Assembly (NCBI GenBank): GCA_013433145.1 | Contig: CM024183.1 | Span: 7,483,703-7,547,702, forward strand | DNA length: 64,000 nucleotides | Source of the DNA: Ascaris suum | Lineage: Eukaryota > Nematoda > Chromadorea > Rhabditida > Ascarididae | Reading direction: 5' to 3' | Program-made: the position numbers and the translations under genes | In this document: piece by piece, positions 45,881 through 58,059 of the stretch | Position numbering within the stretch: the first letter of the stretch is position 1 | Layout: every line of letters starts with the position of its first letter | Notes under the pieces: model-generated | The model's input: the letters and a program-made list of their open reading frames with translations, nothing else | Database searches by the model: none | Told to the model about the DNA's origin: nothing

Positions 45881-47870
45881 CGTCATATCTCAACCCCAGA
45901 TGGACGAATTTTGATCCGGTTTCTTGCTAAAAACTTCGCGTAAGATGTGGAAAAGTGTGATAGTGGACAATGTATCATGCGCTAGTTCGAATAAAGAAAG
46001 TTAGGAATGGTTTAAGAACGTTTGACTTATTTCAGAGAACAATGGAAACCACCGAGTGAATGCTAGAGTTGCATAACGAGGAAAAAAAGAGGAGGAATTC
46101 AGGAATAAAATGAAACGGCGTGTTGGAACACGCTAGATCCCGATGCACTGATTGGATAGCATAGCATATGTTAAGCTACCTTGATTTATCACTATTTATC
46201 CACGCCTCTTTTCAAACATGAATCTATTTTGACGTTTGCTGTCCACCAAGCCAGCTGTTTTCTTTCACCACTTTTCTGGAAGCATTCTATCGAATTTGAA
46301 GGATTCAGAATTACCGTATGCTGTACACGTATCCACTACGCATATTCACGTCAAACAGTCCAAGTTATTTAGAATATTCATGTCCACTGTACGCAGTCCT
46401 CTTTCTGGGGAATGCTCTTCCAGGTTTTATGGATTTTTGAAAGTTCAAGTTTATGATAAATTGTAGAATTGTGATGCATTTCTGCTTGCGGACGTCGGCG
46501 TATGAGACTCTATGCTCATGCTAACGTATGTGCATTGTTGCGTTGAAATATGTGAGTACGCGTGTGCGCGTGTGTATATGCATATGCAGGTCTGTATTTA
46601 TACTTGCTTTTTGATGGTTTCAGCTTAAGGACCACTGCAGGTGGTACATGAACTTTGGCGGATTTTACCATAGAGTGCCTTCTACACCAACTTTCAGTTT
46701 GATCGTTAAAACGACGCAGCTAGATACACTTAACTCACTTCGTTTTAAACACGTTCAATTCGCGTTCTGCAAAGGCTCTAACTGAAGCAACGGATCTGTT
46801 GTGAACGATCGTACGGGAGGAAGATTACAAAGCGGACTGATCTAGCAAGAAAGCTCCAAAATGCACCTCATTCTCGGTCTTCCTTCAAAGTTTTCGACCT
46901 GTCCAAAATCTTCGCGCTTTGAAGCGATTGGACCAACTGTATGCAAGTATTTAAACCACCATCGCATGCGAGCGGGAGCATTTGCAATCGAATTCCTATT
47001 GCTAGTTCAAAAATATTCGCAGGGTATTTGAATAGTTGCGCGTCCTTCGAGGGATGGCTTCTTTCGATGCGGTAGCTTCATCCTATTTTGAATAAAAAGT
47101 TGTGGAGCGATTGCCCCCACTCATACGAACCGAGCCTCACTGTTGTATGACTGGAAAATGACATGCTGTGGATAAATTCGCTACGAAAGCAACAGCTGCG
47201 TAAATTTGCAGAAGGCGCATGAAACGTCGGTAAAGAACTTTGTGAACTCGTTGCTGAAACTTGCGACACTAGACAGCGGCACTCGGGGACTGTCGAAAGC
47301 GGCTGAAGGATACTATAAAAGGTGGCACGATGCACGCTTTTTCAACAAGATCAAATGGATCAACGTGCTCACAAGGTGTAAAAAAAATGAAATATATGGA
47401 ACAATGCTTTTCTGTATTTCAGCTTATTCAATCGCCTGCCCAGAATCTTATACCCCACCAATGTTTAACGAAAAGTCGGCCGAACGCGAAATTTTCATCA
47501 ACTACAGTCATCTGCGAATTCGTTTAGAACAGATGGGTCAAAGTTAACCGTTGTGTAGGAGGTCATTTTACGATATGCGTCATATTCACCTAATTTTGCG
47601 GATTTAGGTACGGTCGTTGCTGAGTTGATGCTAGTAGACAGACAAACAAACAGACGCACATACGAACTCATGAACACAACACCACCACACTGGGTTTTCA
47701 TAAGGTCAGCTTGTGTAGCGCATAATGAGTTTTTGGTGAGGTGCTGTTTTTGGTCGGCGCTTGAGGTCGTTGAATTGCGTTGGTGTCTCATGCCTGAGGG
47801 ACGGCTAGTTTCATACCAGATATATTTTTCATGGTCAACATTTCACACATTGTTGCAGTAGCATATGAAG
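45880..47870. other. Unassigned, probably interspersed-repeat sequence
   Basis: Moderate G+C, no coherent gene. Short open frames at 46,181-46,466, 47,206-47,547 and 47,625-47,861 overlap in different phases and match no family I know. The even composition and the simple ACAGACAAACAAACAGACGC stretch at 47,637 suggest an old interspersed element. Confidence 0.3.
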
Positions 47871-50515
47871 GCTTTTTTATGCCATCATTCAGCGATGTCA
47901 CTCTTCAAACTGATATCAAGTCAACCTATGACAAAAGAATCGACAACAGCTTCCCTGCCCTAAAATGATTCGGCGTTCTGCTTTCATTGTTTGAAAAACA
48001 CTAGATGTATTGACTGCCGACGACCGGTAGCCAATATATATTATTGCAGGTCGTAAAACTCAACTGGCCTGTTCGCTTATTCGATCGTCGCAGCTCCGTT
48101 GAGTCGACGACTTCTTCTACAATTCTGCTCACTCGAACAACTGCTTCCGTCTCGCTTCTCTCAAACGTTCTCCTTGCCCAAATCTCAAACTTGGGTAATT
48201 AAACCTCCTCCATTTTATTAGTGCACAGTGCGCGCCGAACGATACGTTCGCAATCGAATTACGAATTAGCAAACACAGCAACATCCAATTACGAATTAAC
48301 AGAAAACAGCAATAGTTTTGCAAGCAGGTATGTCGGTTCAACACTGTAATGGTAGGCTTGCAAGCTCATTTACGATTCCTAGCACGACACAACAAGACAA
48401 ATTCTATCAACCAAAAGACTTCTCATTTCAAAGGATTATGACGATAATCTGCGACATAAGTCGCACTGAACAAGAAGCCTACATTTCATCTGAGCCGACG
48501 TCTTCAGCAATAATTATAAAATTCCGCGCCCTTAAATGACTGGAGCAGCGACCAGGGCAAGCGTTGGTGGTTTAACCTAGTCTAAGCAGTTCATTACTCA
48601 ATTTCGGACAACCATTACAACATAGATAGTAAACTCACTACGGCCTCTTTCGTTAAGTAATCAAGGAAATTCTTCCGCACGGGACAAGCAACACTCTTCG
48701 AACAAACGATATTGCTTCAACGCAAGCAAACACTCCTTGCAACTTAGTAACACACTAGAGAACGACTCTATATAAGCTTATTGCTATCTCTTTTGATAGG
48801 GTCCTGGGTTCTACTTTCATCAACATCATAGCTTCATGACGAATCCGTTTTGAATGATGCTACCCTCATGAGGAGAGCGGCGCCATGTTTCCGGTGCCTT
48901 CTCCCTCTTAGAAGCCGCTAGGCCGACGCGTTTTTGTGCTGTTTCTATTCGCATAGTCACCTAAATGTCTTTATACTCATGCGTATTCTTTTTGCACTTA
49001 CAACGTTTGACTCAATGCATTCTAAATTTGCTATCAAATTTCTAAAAGCTGAGTGATACTTGTGAGTATCGCGACACTCGATGGCCATGTTTGAAATGAG
49101 CGTTGCGTCTGAAAATTGAAATGTTAGAAATGTGCCAGTGGAGCTAAGCTAGGACCAGAATAAATCGTTTAGAACATTATTCGAACGAAAAATTATTGCC
49201 TAACTAAGTCAAATTTTTCTTCCAAAACATACTTTGATGTTGCTCCGCATTTCCATTTGAGAAGGCTCTGCATGATTTGAAGGTATCATAGTAAGACACA
49301 CTTCCGATTTCCATGCGTATCAAATTCGGTCTTTATTGGCATTATCTATGAGGAAAATGGCATATAAAGGAATAAGTTGTAAACGAGCGTATCTTCTTTG
49401 TTGATGGCAAACACTGATGTTTGCACGACGATGTAGCCAGAAAAAATTCTAATAGGAGTGCAATAGCGATGGGTGCGTGGTCATAGGGGAGGGGGATGGA
49501 AGCAGGTGGGAGCCGGCTATATCGGTTGCTCCGTTCGCTTTTTTCCTGATCATCTGCTGTCTCATCTTTTCATATATTGTCCAAAAGTTTCAGAGGATTC
49601 GTCATACTGACTGAAATAAGCTCATAATTCAGCGTGCATTTTGGTGTGAATGATCATAACTGTACTCCATCTCCACAACACCAATGATTGAAATTAAAAG
49701 CGTTCACTCGTAGTGGATACGCCATGCAAGAAAATGATCATCTAAGTTTTCAGCGGTTACTATTCTCTATGCGGCTTTCCACTTGAAGTAAGAGCCGCTT
49801 TACCCACCACAGATGCGAAATATCGAAAGAAATTAAACAGCAAATTCAACATCTCAAAAGTTGGGAGTAATCGTACACCCGAGCTAATCAACAACTTAAC
49901 GGAATGTTATTGTTTCACTAGATAAATGCTTTACCAGGTTACTGTAAACTGTTGCACCCTTAGCTTAAATGTTCCAAAATTGTCTGTTGAAGGCTTGGTT
50001 GCATCGAGGCTGCTAATATTTTTTTCCTCCTGCAATGTCCGTTGTCAAAAGCGTATCTCCATCATCCGGAAAACAATCCACTGTGGAGATTTGAAGGCTG
50101 CTAGAATGGAGGAAATATGATCATGTCAGTAGCACGCTCAACAGGTTAAGCGTATAATTTTTTGACGTTTTTTATAAAAGAAAAGGAACAAAGTATAAGA
50201 AACTCAATCAGCCTTTTGTAAAATATTTAAACTTTTAAACGGGTAAACTCAAAAAATATATATGTGCTCAGTTAGACGTTATAATCTTAAAAACAATGCC
50301 TATGAAGGCCTTAAGGGTTGCTGAGTAATCTCTGGTTGGGAATCATATAAAAATGTACATAACGATATTAGTGATAATTATAATTGCTTAAGCAAAACCT
50401 GTCGGATTAAATATAGCTTACATAAGATGTTATTAAAATAAGCAGCAGGTGAGACGTTAAGCTAGTGCCTAAAAATGATTACCGGAATAACTAAATAACA
50501 TATAACAACAGAGAG
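47870..50515. other. Intergenic sequence with a small tandem duplication and a TATA-like site
   Basis: Contains a 30-bp tandem duplication at 48,251-48,312 (ATTACGAATTA twice) and CTCTATATAAGC near 48,767, of the kind seen in the LTR-like segments farther right. No gene is recognised. The 64-codon frame at 49,926 has no support. Confidence 0.35.
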
Positions 50516-50516
50516 T

Positions 50517-50519
<3 letters not shown>

Positions 50520-50606
<87 letters not shown>

Positions 50607-50628
50607 TATAGATATATATATATATATA
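50520..50628. repeat. (TA)n microsatellite with GATA interruptions
   Basis: About 108 bases of TA repeat, with two TAGATA interruptions near 50,604-50,612. Confidence 0.95.
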
Positions 50629-50659
50629 AAGAGAATATATATTAAAAAGAAACATTTGG

Positions 50660-50806
50660 CAAGTGCAAAGATAGGAGCAATAGACCACTGTTAAAATACT
50701 AGACGCTAACAATGTAGGAGTGAGACCTAGATAAAACACCTATGAGAATAAAAGGTGACCATATTTCTACCAATAGCCGTTGACTTGTGCACCTGGGTTA
50801 TGTGCG
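50660..50806 (-). repeat. Dispersed repeat, second copy
   Basis: Similar to 20,535-20,668 in the rootletin-like gene. On the minus strand it lies about 1.2 kb downstream of the reverse-transcriptase fragment at 52,029-52,525, so it may be the 3' part of the same element family; this is inference from position. Confidence 0.5.
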
Positions 50807-50809
50807 GGC

Positions 50810-52028
50810 CTTCGTCAGAACGATACGCATAACACTATCAGTACGAGAAATTGCATAGACAACTTAATTGCGCGCGAAGAAAGGGATGGAAAGGAAAAGA
50901 AATAGAAAAATCAGTAGATAAAATGTATATTAAGGATACATAATAAATACAAAATCACAAACTGTAGAATCTACCTCATCGCCATAGTCCGCTTTTTTTT
51001 TTTTACTGATGCTTTCCATTTCTTTAGCACTACAAAAAGTTTTATTCGAAGACCCAAAAAAGAGCTATATGCGACGAGCAATTATATGATATTAAAGGCA
51101 AGCGTGGGGAAAGGCAGCATGACACAGGCGATTAATGGAACCATCACTACCAACAAACTTTTACGTATATATACTTTCCTAGTTACTAAGACATAACTAC
51201 CATACAAGCTAGAATATTATATGAGACTCAATTTTAACATGTATTGGTATGAATGAAATATGCTTATTATCAAAAGTCAATATAAGATGTTAAAAAATGG
51301 GAACCAAAGGCAATGTATTGAAACACCCCTAACAGAAGAAATTTGAATTGAAAATGTGCCATGTAATATGCAGAAAAATCGTATAGGAGATTATACTAAA
51401 TTATAAAAGTGAAAAATTATAAACCATAGAAACACTGATAGTAAAGAAGAATCAAAATCTAAGAATGTTGAAGTATAAATTAAGTATAACCGCTGTAGTA
51501 TGTTCAAAATGTGTTCAGGAGAAAAAGTGTATTCAAAAAATTATAAGCAAACAATACCAAAATAAAAAATCCTAGAGTCGAATAATAATGCAATGTAGCG
51601 TAAGCAAAAACAATACTTATAGTGATAAGTGATCGGTAAGCGTAAACGTCGATGTTGAGGTCATCGCCCTTAGGTTAGTGTCTCGAATAGATCAGTATTC
51701 ATGTGCTCTATGCCACCTATTGAATCTTTCGACTCGAGGCAAATAGCATTCGAGATTCGCTAGAAAATATTGACGAAGAAATACTACTATGAGCCTTTTA
51801 ATAAATTACTCGAACTAAGCTGAAACATCCCATGACAAAATATCAAATAAAATCAATAAAAGTTTAAGGTACTGCGTGTGTATAATATGCAAATGCACTA
51901 CTACATAGTTGCTAATCTAATTTCAGGAACCATTATTCTATAAACTGTTGTATACATCAATCATATGCAGATAATACATGGATAGATGTTCCCTTTAGTT
52001 AACATGGTAGAATGCAAAAGGTACTGAA
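50810..52028. other. A+T-rich sequence downstream (minus strand) of the RT fragment
   Basis: A+T-rich, without open frames of note. If the RT fragment and the repeat at 50,660-50,806 belong to one element, this is its untranslated part or later insertion; no independent signal is visible. Confidence 0.3.
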
Positions 52029-52525
52029 CTATATAAAAATCTCATTGACTAAACTTTTAGTACTTTGTCTGTTAGGATAGATGAACTCATACACTAATTC
52101 TGTTTTACTAATCAACACATTAAATAGATATTTTTCCATTAACACAACAGTGAAACTTTTTTCCTCATTTTTAAGCAGTCCTTTACATTTATTAATAAAA
52201 TCTGTTTTAAATGAGCATAATTTGCTAAATCTAAAGAACTGAGAAACTATAACGCTTTTGTGTATGAACGTTGGGATATTACTGTCCAACTGAGTATATT
52301 TATTCACTGCAAAATTAAAGTGATCCGTCTTATCATAAATTTGACATGACACCATTGCAGGTAACGAATAGGCTTAAGTCCAGAAAATTAGCTGTGTTAC
52401 CTGTATATGTAACACCAATCTGCAAGGAGTCTCCGTAAATTAATTTAACAATACTATAAAACTTATCAGTATTATATATCAGTAAATCATCAACATACCT
52501 ACAAAAAATAGTGATAAAACGTGAG
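52029..52525 (-). pseudogene. Reverse transcriptase fragment of a degenerate retroelement (YVDD box)
   Basis: Reading the minus strand, a frame from about 52,525 contains CRYVDDLLIYNTDKF (the YVDD codons are at 52,486-52,497) and then ANFLDLSLFV. YxDD is the catalytic box of reverse transcriptases. After a stop near 52,346 the sequence continues in another phase as IYDKTDHFNF, then LDSNIP and VSQFFRFSKLCS. This order (YVDD, FLDL, YDK.D.FNF, LDSNIP, QL.R...ICS) recalls RTs common in animal genomes, some of them of Penelope-like or related non-LTR type; I am unsure of the clade. A frameshift separates the two halves and upstream RT motifs are eroded, so it is dead. Confidence 0.65.
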
Positions 52526-52529
52526 CTGT

Positions 52530-55500
52530 CTTATATAAGTCAAATGTTCTATCTCAGATGACGCTATATCTTTGAAAAAAATCGGTATGATTCAAGGGGT
52601 CCTTCTAGCACAAATCATTTCCGGCAGCCAAGATTGAAAATCTCGAAGCTAATTCGCACAAAGACAAGAAGAACGAAAACATTCGTCGACAGGAATATCG
52701 TACAGCTATCTAACGTTGAGAATGATTCAAACGTTTCACTGCGTTGACGCTTTCGTAAGCCAGCAGATACCACATTTTTCTCACGCACGCATACAACGAG
52801 CACATGAATCATGCTGAGCCTTTGTGCTTTCACCTGGTCTGCGTAATACGCTTGGAACTAAGAGGTGTTAGAGGCAGAATTCCTTAGAATATGGACAGTC
52901 TCATGAAGTATACCAATATTAATTATCATGTTGTTTGCTATGGGCGCTCGATGACATTGTAAATTTGACAACAACCTAACCGAAGAAAGTGTATCTTTGA
53001 AGTAGTGTTTTCACTACAGCTGTCGCAAAGCGCTCAGCTGTCGAGGCGCCGAGAATTGGATATTCAATGGCCCCTTGTTTTCATTTACTGGCAAAAACTT
53101 GCGCTTTAGAATTCTGCTAATTTCTCACCTTTGCATTTTTGTATACTGTATTTCTTTTTCAATCAGAGCCGAAAATGTTTCCAACGTTTTACAAAAAGCG
53201 AATTTTTCATAATTTGCATGATGAGGTTTCGGAAATATTTTTGGAAAATTTATCCCAAATTGTCTCATTCAAATATTTTTGCTAAAAATTGGTACGTGCA
53301 TATGAGCGAATTTTGCCTTTACATCACATTAAATAACCCGGTTATTATTCTATTGTGGCTTCCATCTTCAAGCCTCCACAATATATTTTTTCGTCTCTCT
53401 CAATAATCTTTTCCACCAATATAACTCTTTGCGCAAAAATCGTATTACATAATCGTACTTTAGTGCGTTGCTCGAGTTCAAAAGAGCGCAAGTTTATTCC
53501 ACATGCTACGTAAAAAGACATTGTTGTCATGGTCATATTATTCACATATGTCGATCTGATCATGTGTTGCACTCAACTCTTCAACCACGGGAGATATGAC
53601 CACAACTTATAAAAAATGTGCAGTTCACGTCAGGCTATCATGCGAAATTTACGTTTTAAATCAGAATCAGAACAGCCTCCGATATCACTTCGTCATCTGT
53701 ATAATCAGAACTACCGTGCCTCCAAGTAGTCGCTTTCTATTCGTCCGCCTCAGCCTCTCTTCTCTCCCACCTTTCTGATTAGAGGAATGAATGAAAAAGC
53801 TTAATTGAGTGATAGATACACCAAGTAGGAAATTTTGATCGAAAACTTAGCAAATGTTTATCTGCTACGAAATGGCAAACAGCAGTTATTAATTCCATTT
53901 TCTCTTGTTCGGCTATCGACGAAGCTCAAGCAGACAATTAACCGTTTTCCTGAAATATTCTTATAAGTTGTTCCTCAATTTTTTTTTCTGAATAAGATTG
54001 TGCTGCAGAGAGTACACCATTGACAAAACAACAGCGAACTAATCTTTGATTACATAACAAGGAAAAATTCAGATTCGTTTGTGAGGAAACTGGGAAAATG
54101 TTCCACTTGAATAGTGCGGCTACTCTGGATGATTCAGAAAGTTACTAAGCTGCTTAATAATAGGTTCCTCTGTTATTTTTCTCCCAAATGTTGATTACAT
54201 GTCCTTCTATCGTCGGTAAAAGTTTTGAAAGCTTTTGGGATCCTAGTTTAGAGATTAATGTCTCAGAGAGTTTTCTTCATAAAGGAAAGCGGTTATCTAA
54301 GAGTACGTGAAGCATTACGTCGAGACTCATAGTTGCTTTGCTCTGTAGTGTGACCGGTCACTTCAGGCAACTTTACTACTTGGGATTATGAGTTATTATA
54401 GAACTTGGGTCATCTGCTGTCTCATTTTCTACCATACTTTGCTGGACTTTGCTGGAGCCATTGACTCGACTCTACTTCTAGAACGTCTCTATCGCATGAA
54501 AGTCCACCATCTTCTTCTCGGATATCGAACTAACGGAAATGACCACTCATTTAAAACTTTTAACTTCGTCTCAGTGTACTCACCCTTTAAAACCTCACTG
54601 CTGAATCTCATCACTTGAGTTTCGAAATCTGAGAACGTCGAAAATGCTCAGAAGAAGCTCAAAAACACTCATTCGTTGAGGAGCTCATTGTGTTCTGAGA
54701 AATGCCTATGCGGTAGCTTTCCACGCGTTTAACTGCTTCGAAGGAAACACTTATGGCTCACATTGTAGAGTTCTTTCATAGTCGTCTCTTTGCTGGAAAT
54801 ATCGAAAACCACATAATGTGCAGGTTTCCAATATTTTTTTATTACAATCGTCAACCAGTAACAAAGCAACAGACAAGTACTTAAATATTTAAGCATGAAA
54901 ATATCGACTGATGTTAGCTGAGGATGAGGAGAGCAAGTGCAATAACAACCATAACAGCTCAATTAAAGAAAAACATTTAGTGATGCATAAATTATGAGGA
55001 TACTGCAATGCAACTCTAATTGTTCATGTACAGAACTGGCTACAAATAAAAGAACTCATTAATGCTTTGCAACAACATCGAATAAGGAGGTGTTAAGCTG
55101 TGTCATACTACTGCCCAGAAATGAAACTGTAGGAAACTCTGAAAAGTACTACAACCATCGACTACTGAAAAGCACAGAAAAATGAGCAGTTGATCTCTTA
55201 TACATCTTGCAACAATTCAGCAGCAAATTTACAGAATTTGAAAAACAAAACTGCGCGCAGCTATCGTCATATTTATTCATCACTCTGACTATCGGTTATG
55301 TCGAATATCGAACAAATTACATCAATGGCACATACGAAGGAGGCAAGCTTATGCAAACTTTTGGCCACAAAGCGCACTCTGAGATGCAGCTATGGCGAGA
55401 ATTGAATGTAACCGAAATTCACGTTTCAGCACTGTAATCACGCCGTGATTGATGAGAATGCAATTGACAATGTCACCTTCTTCATTTCAAAGCAACTTTG

Positions 55501-56690
55501 ATTCAGAGAGCCTGTAATATCTAATTGGGAAAAGATGGGAAGTGAATGAAAATGAATAAAGAAGGAAGAAAACGCCTGTCGAGAAAATATCCTCAATGAT
55601 ACTGCACTCAGCTTAAATTAAACCGGATTTGAAACACAAGGTTTGGAATTAAAAAATTCAAGCTCCTAGCGCTATCTATTATGATCACTTCGAAAAAGGC
55701 AAGGATGGTGCATCATCGGGCAGAGTGTCAAAAAAAGGCGAAAAGCCTTAGGGCGTAGGATGCACACAATAAAATCGCCGTCAAGATGAACGTTGCAGGA
55801 AAAGAAGAATGAGAAGGGGGGGGGGGGGGGGGGGAGATGCATATTAACCGATCTTTGATTATTTTCTTCCGTTGTTCGAACTCGTACTTAATTATCGCTT
55901 CACTGATGTTCTCTGAGCATCAACGGCTGCAGATGTAAATAGTAGTTTTGCACTAATTGTCTAGTAGAAGAATTTATGGCTTCGAAACAACAATGTGAAT
56001 AACAGCATAGGGATATAATACGTATAACACACGACGTAAATGTAAATAATAGGAATAATAAGATACCAACACATATTATAGCGACATGTCAATTAGTTAG
56101 TTAAACTCCGGTGACACTTCTATAGTCGAGTAATTGAAAATGTAAATCGAAATGAGCACAATAAAGCAGTCACTCACAAAATACAAAGCGGTGAAGATCA
56201 GAAAAAAAAAGGCCAATAAATATCAGATTTTCTCAGCAAGAATGATATATGTTTTTAAAAAAATAGTGGTGATCGCAGATGGATTTAGAGATTACCAAAA
56301 TTTCTTATTGAATTTATAAAAGATTTTCTCTGTATCGTTATCAAAGCAAGACTGTATTAACGTTCGAAGCACCTTGCTTAAATTTGTCTGCCTTAATAAT
56401 TTGGAAATGCCTCAGCAATTAATTTTGATTTGGAAGTATATAATAAGTTTGAAGGCAAATGCCTGTTGGCATAATGAGCAAGGATCAGCTTACAAGGTTA
56501 TCTTAGTTCACACAACTTATCGGCTGGGTGTTAAAAGTAATTAAGATCCTTGATGTCTATTTCGATAGAATGCTTGGTTTCAATGCGGTACAAAGGACAT
56601 TTTACCGACAGTGGATATAACTGGCAGTAGCTAGGCAGCAGTTAATGTGTAAATTGGAATGCTGACATGGAGCGCGGCACCAATAATAAC
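52530..56690. other. Intergenic, no recognised gene
   Basis: Contains no family I recognise. A 76-codon frame at 54,388-54,618 begins with a hydrophobic, signal-peptide-like stretch (VICCLIFYHTLLDFAG), but no following exons could be chained. A frame at 55,207-55,437 has two N-glycosylation sequons and no family match. Both may be chance. Confidence 0.3.
55816..55834. repeat. G19 homopolymer
   Basis: Nineteen consecutive G, the longest run in the window. Potential G-quadruplex. Confidence 0.9.
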
Positions 56691-56699
56691 AATGCGATA

Positions 56700-57442
56700 T
56701 AACATCTGGGGCCGTTTTCGAACAACTGTGGAAAACGATGTCTGGTTTTCTAGCTTTTCAGCGCCTGAAAATTAGGCTGATTGTCGATTGTCGCCGAAAA
56801 CAAATCCCAAAATCCAAGTCACTCGCCAGGGTTCTCGTTGAAAACAGGTAATTCGATTTACGGGAGGCGTAGAGATGATGATGATGAGTTCAGTGTTCCT
56901 GGTTGTATTGTGGGGCCGTGGTAGCAGTGGCGGTTGATGCTGTTGCAGGAGCGGGTCCATTGCTGAGGTGGTGTCGTATATCCCCGAGGTCCTCCCAAAA
57001 GAACTGCAGATTTTCGATGATTGTCTGGATGTTCTGTATTGTCGCCATGAGGCCATTTGGATCGCTACTGGCTGCTTAGAATGCGGTGTGCTCGGCTTGA
57101 ATCTGACCCGATGTATCCTTTGGTCCCAAAGATCGAATTACTTAAATCCATCGTTGTACAGGGATTGGATATGGCGAAGTCGCACTTCGATTTGGCGTCG
57201 TATAGTGTCAATTGTTCGCTGTGGCGTAGCACTGAGTCGATTTGAACTGTTGCGAGTTGGCTTTCGTCGACTGTGAATTTCAATAGGTCGTTGGCTCGCG
57301 TAACTAACTGCGCACGTTCAGCAATAGGGCGGGGGGACTGAAGGGCTAAGTGAGTCGACTTCTGTGGAAGTGAGTTAGCCATTTCATGGTTCAGTGGTGC
57401 GCTTGGGGCGTTCGGGCGCAATCGGCTCGACGCATCATACAC
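56700..57442 (-). pseudogene. Degenerate BEL/Pao-type Gag fragment
   Basis: Minus strand. The first open part (57,442 down to 57,065) is 125 codons with a helical segment ANDLLKFTVDESQLATVQID. It continues in another phase through NIQTIIENLQFFWEDLGDIR near 57,000-57,050 and then a Thr/Ala/Pro linker. At about 56,850-56,770 the reading LPVFNENPGE, a stop, then GFWDLFSATIDNQ matches the start of the retroelement Gag domain known as DUF1759 (LP.F.G.P..W..FW..F...V). At least one frameshift and two stops make it a pseudogene. No protease or RT follows. Confidence 0.55.
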
Positions 57443-57449
57443 GAGAATC

Positions 57450-57820
57450 AGTCAAGCGGTTCGGGAGAAGACCTCGCTTTCTTCGCGCTCCTGTTTTTAT
57501 GCGGTAGTTTATCGGACCATCTATCGCCTGACGGGAATGGACGTCTGGGAGCGAAGCTCCCTCCGCATCCTCTGATGCTTATTTTCCCATCATTTGGGAC
57601 CATTTTGAGTTTGTTGCCCAAGATGTTTTTGCTCACGCTCCTTCGTGGGAGCATCCTTCGCGATGGAGTCATTCACACTATTTTTTTTTTTGTTTTATTT
57701 TTGTTCGCAGCGAAGCCGCGCTGCTCGCAGCGCTCACTTCGACAGCTTTTATGCGCGAATCGTTTCCCGACTGTCTAAGAATGAAAAAAAACAGCAGCAT
57801 TTTAAATGCATACTGCACGG
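57450..57820. repeat. G+C-rich interspersed sequence between Gag remnant and LTR-like segment
   Basis: G+C-richer than its surroundings, with short hairpins (GGAGCGAAGCTCC) and a T run. Its end (TTCGACAGCTTTTATGC) resembles 59,468-59,500. Relative to the minus-strand Gag this is where a 5' LTR or leader would lie, but I find no second copy to prove it. Confidence 0.35.
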
Positions 57821-57824
57821 AAGA

Positions 57825-58050
57825 AGCAAATTTTCGGCGCATTGAAAAGTGCCGTCATCGGCTAACGTTGGCAGAATAATCATAGATAACATCTAAAAAC
57901 CCTTCATACAGTATTTGCTTTCTCAAATCGCTTTCTCTTAGAAATATTTCTTGCTTAGCTTTCCGTCATAAATTGAATTCTCTTTAGAAAACATTCGTCT
58001 TTGACTGAACTGCATAAAAGTGCGACTAAGTCTTAATAAATCATTCATTC
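57825..58050 (+). repeat. LTR-like segment, family copy 1
   Basis: Shares GCCGTCATCGGCTAACG and the following ~200 bases with 62,565-62,815, more diverged inward. Near the end it has CATAAAAGTGCG (TATA-like, ~58,014) followed about 20 bases later by AATAAA, then TCATTCATTCATC. A TATA box closely followed by a polyadenylation signal is LTR architecture. Confidence 0.6.
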
Positions 58051-58059
58051 ATCAAAACC

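Noticed and set aside
47206..47861. Possible transposase fragment
   Set aside because: I could not find a catalytic motif or inverted ends; left as unassigned repeat.
54388..54618. Possible secreted protein with signal peptide
   Set aside because: The hydrophobic start is suggestive, but no further exon joins in phase and the rest has no cysteine pattern or family.
57380..57450. tRNA-like A box (GGTTCAGTGG)
   Set aside because: No B box (GGTTCGANTCC) or acceptor stem at the right distance; the stretch lies in the Gag-like minus-strand frame.
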